Part shown: one piece after another, positions 61,301-64,000 of the stretch
Position numbering within the stretch: the stretch's first letter is position 1
Layout: each line of letters starts with the position of its first letter
The notes under the pieces: model-generated
What the model was told of the DNA's origin: nothing
Databases searched by the model: none
What the model saw: the letters and a program-made list of their open reading frames with translations, nothing else
Made by a program: the position numbers and the translations under genes
NCBI GenBank assembly: GCA_029168955.1
Contig: JAPDOI010001217.1
Location: 1-64,000 of the forward strand
Length of the DNA stretch: 64,000 nt
Reading direction: 5' to 3'
From: Aplectana chamaeleonis
Taxonomy: Eukaryota; Nematoda; Chromadorea; Rhabditida; Cosmocercidae

Positions 61301-62188
61301 CGGCCTACGGCCCACGGCCTACGGCCTACGGCTCACGGCCTACGGCGCACACCATGAAATTTTCTTAAGCTTTCGGGCTCACAACTTTGTTATTTGTGAA
61401 GCGATTTTGCTGAAATTCGGAAAGCCGGAAAGCACGTGTCTTCTGGACCCCTTCGCTTATATCCAGAAGGAAATCTTCAGAAATTTTGTTTCAAAGATTC
61501 TATAAACTGTTTTATAAAATTCTAAGTGATCACAAGGCCTAGGCAAAACCAAACCTCTCCAGCCGCTTCGCGGCTGGAGCGATTTAGACAATTCTATGTA
61601 AATAGCGATTTGAACTGTACTGTTTCCACTGCAAAAGCAGTACCACAGCCACGCGGTTTCGCTACACAATCAAGAAGTACCAAGTACGTTGTGGCATTAT
61701 TTTTACTGAAAACAATAAATGCGGTAATCCTTGAAAATTATCGATCAATAAGTTTACACAAGGTGCTGAGTTGATCGGGAAACACTTGGCTCAGGGCGAG
61801 GTTGGTCCAGAATATTCCTTTTCGGGGGAACGCCCTATCGCACTGCACCACCAGAGCGCCAGAGCCGCCCTCACTCGACTGCTCGGTAAATTTTCACCGA
61901 AGCGGTTTGCAATCAATTATACACCCTGTATACGTAAACATACCTTAGCGTGTACTGCGACGTTAAACTGCAGTTGCGGCAAGAACGTCAAAAATCTTGT
62001 GAGACCATTAGGTTCTAGGTCCAGCAAAAGAGGGGAGAGGGAGTTGATGCTTGCTTTTCTTCATTTGCACTTGAAGAGCGTTCAATGGGGTACGGAGCCT
62101 TTTTTTCCAGGAGTTTCCAGACTGAAGTGTGTGCATGGTAAATGGAAACCGAGTAACTTCGGTGAATGTGTGGATCTCAGGGATCTTG
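55370..62188 (+). CDS. Secreted sushi/CCP-domain protein, three exons seen, 3' end outside the window
   Basis: Exons are 55370-55445, 55504-55614 and 62111-62188, joined by GT-AG introns that are all phase 1. The acceptors TTTCTTTCAG and TTTTTTTCCAG fit nematode consensus; donors are GTATAT, GTCAGT and GTGAGT. Exon 1 encodes a 25-residue signal peptide (LKLVLLTLVFVGC core). Exons 2 and 3 form one sushi domain with Cys27, Cys54, Cys69 and Cys82, the GDTVSAWCYG motif and Trp74 in CVHGKWKP. Spacing fits the family, which makes two disulphides (1-3, 2-4) and mediates extracellular binding. The protein should be secreted; its ligand is unknown. The last donor at 62189 implies more exons beyond the window. 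Intron 2 is 6.5 kb and full of repeats. Confidence 0.82.
55975..56510. mobile_element. Foldback element F, copy B, with a terminal hairpin on its right
   Basis: Arms of about 200 bp (CTGTAAAAAAGGGGTCTCCC at the left, its complement ending 56473) match copy A at 24061-24658. The following 37 bases also match copy A and end in GATATTAC-GCT-GTAATATC (56492-56510). It lies inside intron 2 of the CCP gene. Confidence 0.83.
56511..56747. other. Short unassigned stretch inside intron 2
   Basis: AT-rich, nothing recognised. Confidence 0.5.
56748..57090 (-). CDS. Antisense two-exon coding fragment, unrecognised protein
   Basis: On the minus strand an acceptor TTTTTCATATCAG opens an exon at 57090-57031, followed by donor GTATGT, an 81-bp intron and acceptor GGTTTTAAG. 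The terminal exon is 56949-56748, ending TAA. The phase-2 join keeps one frame: …GQRKRNN-D-WFHLKAKNCRQ…AFMIIDRAGYVWATNY…EKITVADPFDTYEKHG. Codon use in the second exon is strongly biased to GC-ending codons, unlike the surroundings, which argues for real coding descent. I do not recognise the family. Upstream exons were not found, so it may be the 3' end of an antisense gene or a captured gene fragment inside a mobile element. Confidence 0.45.
57520..61175. repeat. CRE-palindrome satellite, 41-42-bp units, with a higher-order part
   Basis: Units read CACGACGTCCCGATGACGTC followed by ATCAGAAGCCCGAAGCACTT and TT. Period is 42, or 41 when one T is missing. Roughly 60 units occur, each centred on GATGACGTCATC, a perfect palindrome containing TGACGTCA, the CREB/ATF consensus. 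From 57593 to about 59145 the array forms higher-order repeats of about 253 or 295 bp, because a 203-bp MITE has been amplified together with one or two units. Confidence 0.94.
57593..57795. mobile_element. MITE inserted in the CRE satellite (first of six amplified copies)
   Basis: Termini are GGGACTATCCTAGACGGGGG and its complement ending …GGATAGTCCC. Flanks are GCACTTTT (57585-57592) and, after one base, GCACTTCT (57796-57803), a 7/8 match that fits an 8-bp duplication within the satellite unit. Further copies start at about 57846, 58142, 58436, 58688 and 58943. Non-coding. Confidence 0.8.
61176..61585 (+). mobile_element. Hairpin-ended 3' module, copy 2
   Basis: Collinear with 32114-32554. 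It follows the CRE satellite directly, holds a heptamer array (GGCCTAC/GGCCCAC/GGCTCAC) at 61301-61350, then the conserved TTCTAAGTGATCACAAG (61520-61536) and the perfect hairpin CCAGCCGC-TTC-GCGGCTGG at 61559-61577. Similarity to copy 1 stops after GATTT at 61585. Located in intron 2 of the CCP gene. Confidence 0.68.
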
Positions 62189-62373
62189 GTGAGTAAAATT
62201 TGTGATGTAATCCATTCACAGAAATAAACCCGTACTCGTGTTGCCATCACTGAGTTGCCTCCAAGCGTTGTGCAACCTTTTAGGCATTTGTAGACGAGCG
62301 AGAAACACTGCTGTTGAATGTAGCCCATGCTTCGACAACCAACTGCGATGCTTTCCACGATTAAAATAGGCTT

Positions 62374-62700
62374 CAGGGGCCGTATGCAAGAACGCGTCGG
62401 CAGGGGCAGTACAGTCAGCGCCTTTGAAGATCGCCGTTGCTTACAAGACAGGACACGTCCATAGTGGTTGGTCACAAATCAAGACGCGTATGTCGTGCCC
62501 GATCGCGGTGCCCTAACCGCCCCAGCTAGAGGATTGAAGCGGCTGGAGGCAGCGAGAAAGACTGCTGGGGCATAAAATACGTGTTTTGACTTGTGACCAA
62601 CAACGATAGACGTGTCCGGTCTTGTGAGCAACGGCGCTCTTCAAAGGAGCCGACTGCACTGCCCCGGCCCCAGCAGGCGCGTTCTTGCATGCGGCCCCAG
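62374..62700. mobile_element. Foldback MITE, hAT-like termini
   Basis: The left end CAGGGGCCGTATGCAAGAAC is inverted at the right (…GTTCTTGCATGCGGCCCCAG). Arms of about 125 bp include GACACGTC, TTGGTCACAA and GCCGTTGCT blocks. An 8-bp duplication is not clear (ATAGGCTT against ATAAAGAA). Located downstream of the last visible CCP exon. Confidence 0.78.
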
Positions 62701-62799
62701 ATAAAGAAAGTTTCGTGGTTCGTTTGCGTGCGTGTGCGAAGTGGAGTTCAGAGGCAACGAGAGGGCGGCGGGGAGTTGGAGGGAGCAACATCGCGCGCA

Positions 62800-63310
62800 A
62801 AGCCAAGTTTTAAGGGCATTGTATGCTCATCAAACCGTATATTATTTTTTCACGTTTTTGTGTAGCTTGGTCTCTTTAGTGAACGATGACGTCGAAGGGG
62901 TCATGAAACCCCTGTATTTGTTGAGAAAAGTTTATGGGAACACATTGCAATTATGAATTTGAATTTTGCGCCAAATTGGTTCTTGAAGTTTTTCTGCATT
63001 TGGAGGCCCCGTCACTGTCATTTTCAAAGTTTTTCTGCATGCGGAGTATGTGCCGTAACTGTTTTTCATGTTGTTCGACGGTCCCATGAACATTCTTTGA
63101 AACAGTGCTAGATGACTGGTGAGAACTGGTGGCGGAACCTCATCTTTAACTCCTTCCAATTTCATACGTTTTTGAGGCGCCGAAGCTCATCGGTGTGGTC
63201 TACCGGGCTCATACGTGAATTGAGCCTGAAAAATTGAAATTGGTTTGAAATTGAATGAAATGGAATTGCGCGAACGATGCATTTTAATCAGCCTTCAATA
63301 GGGAGCGCAA
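62800..63310 (+). repeat. Dispersed repeat family R, copy 2, uninterrupted
   Basis: Matches the complement of 21270-21975 without the MITE. Conserved blocks include GAATTTTGCGCCAAA, TGGAGGCCCCGTCACTGT and TGACTGGTGAGAACTGGTGG. Short conserved frames hint at a coding past. Confidence 0.75.
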
Positions 63311-63390
63311 AGTATATTTGTGCCCTGGACGAAAAGACCGATTAACGAATAGTTTCGAATGACCCCCTTTTTTCAACGTCCAATTTTTGA

Positions 63391-64000
63391 ATACTTGACT
63401 TGCTTGACTTAATCGGTTGGCTTTCGCCTGACGCGGTCATTCCGCATCTTCACCGAGGTGTGCCGTCCTAGTAGTCAGCCGTGTCCATTATTCACGGTCT
63501 TCAGCCACAATTTGAACACATTCCATCCAGCTGTCACTATTCCATTTCCTGCGAAACGAAACTTCGCGCCTGAACTGTCTTTCGGTGCCGAGTGACTTCA
63601 AATCCTCTTTAACCACATCCGTCCAGAACTTTCGCCTACTCCCAAGTGGCCGTTTCCAGACAGGATTTGGAAGCATTCTTAGAACGTGTTGTACGAGACG
63701 ATCCGGCGTTCTTCTTAGTATATGCCCGAGAAGTCGAAGTTGACTTTCAATTGCTGCTTGAGATGGCGTTAGGAGATGCTGGCACCTCCCTCGTGTCAAG
63801 CGTTGATGTACTGCGTCGATTCCCTTGTAAAGGTCTTCGTTATGGCATACACGTGGCCAGAAATATCCAAGCAAACGCCTAAAAAGCTTCCTCTCCGTGC
63901 AATCCAACCTTTCCATCTGCGTCTTCGGTGCTGCCCACGTCTCCGATCCGTACATCATGATAGGGCGAACAGCGGATAGGTAGACGCGCAACTTGACTTT
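63391..64000 (-). pseudogene. RTE-type retrotransposon, 3' part, running off the window
   Basis: On the minus strand this is the C-terminal RT region (MMYGSETWAAPKTQMERLDC, LLGYFWPRVCHNEDLY, KEDLKSLGTERQFRR), close to the element at 42613-45926. A TAA stop at 63488 truncates the frame before the usual HLGEDAE end. The 3' tail AAGTCAAGCAAGTCAAGTAT lies at 63391-63412. It lacks the 33-bp insertion seen in the other copy. Confidence 0.9.

Noticed and set aside
62374..62700. 8-bp target duplication around this foldback
   Set aside because: ATAGGCTT and ATAAAGAA match at only about half of the positions.

Overview
This window reads as repeat-rich nuclear DNA from a parasitic roundmislabelled-free nematode, most likely a strongylid such as a hookworm. 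The grounds are short GT-AG introns with TTTCAG-type acceptors, a likely trans-splice acceptor directly before an ATG, no dense bacterial-style coding, and RTE-type reverse transcriptases closely resembling those I know from hookworm genomes. The species call is inference. Nothing looks prokaryotic: no operons, rRNA genes or CRISPR arrays.

One host gene is well supported. A secreted protein with a sushi/CCP domain is encoded on the plus strand by exons at 55370-55445, 55504-55614 and 62111-62188, and probably continues past the window. Its 6.5 kb second intron is filled with repeats and holds an antisense two-exon coding fragment (56748-57090). Other possible coding pieces (24969-25205, 7539-7769) are much weaker.

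Almost everything else is mobile or tandem DNA. 0-9 kb: a nested pair of foldback elements (287-580) and a long inverted repeat (8.1-9.3 kb). 10.1-17.1 kb: an RTE-type retrotransposon split by two head-to-tail CR1-like elements on the minus strand. 20-23 kb: dispersed repeats, a second copy of the inner MITE, and a 21-bp minisatellite. 23.65-35.89 kb: a 12.2 kb region bounded by matching 9-bp inverted termini and a perfect 8-bp duplication, inserted in a 42-bp satellite that resumes at 35.89-36.86 kb. Inside it lie a foldback, a 3.7 kb hAT-type element, a 136/145-bp satellite, the 3' part of a hairpin-ended element, and a large foldback. 40.3-42.5 kb: two Penelope-like GIY-YIG fragments as an inverted pair flanked by (AAT)n. 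42.6-45.9 kb: a nearly complete RTE element with five stops but no frameshift. 48-50.7 kb: a decayed RTE of a second lineage. 53.9-54.8 kb: a short hAT element that keeps its C-terminal dimerisation domain. 57.5-61.6 kb: a satellite of CRE-like palindromes followed by the second copy of the hairpin-ended 3' module. 63.4 kb to the end: an RTE 3' part.

Four insertions carry perfect or 7/8-matching 8-bp flanking duplications with paired termini, and two more show near-perfect ones, so hAT-type transposition has been the main builder here. The most novel-looking item is the pair of elements ending in a conserved ~410-440 bp module with a terminal hairpin. Both are preceded by a CRE-palindrome satellite and carry a 7-bp tandem array at the same place but with different unit sequence. 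A second pattern is that several unrelated minisatellites share a 42-bp (or 21-bp) period.
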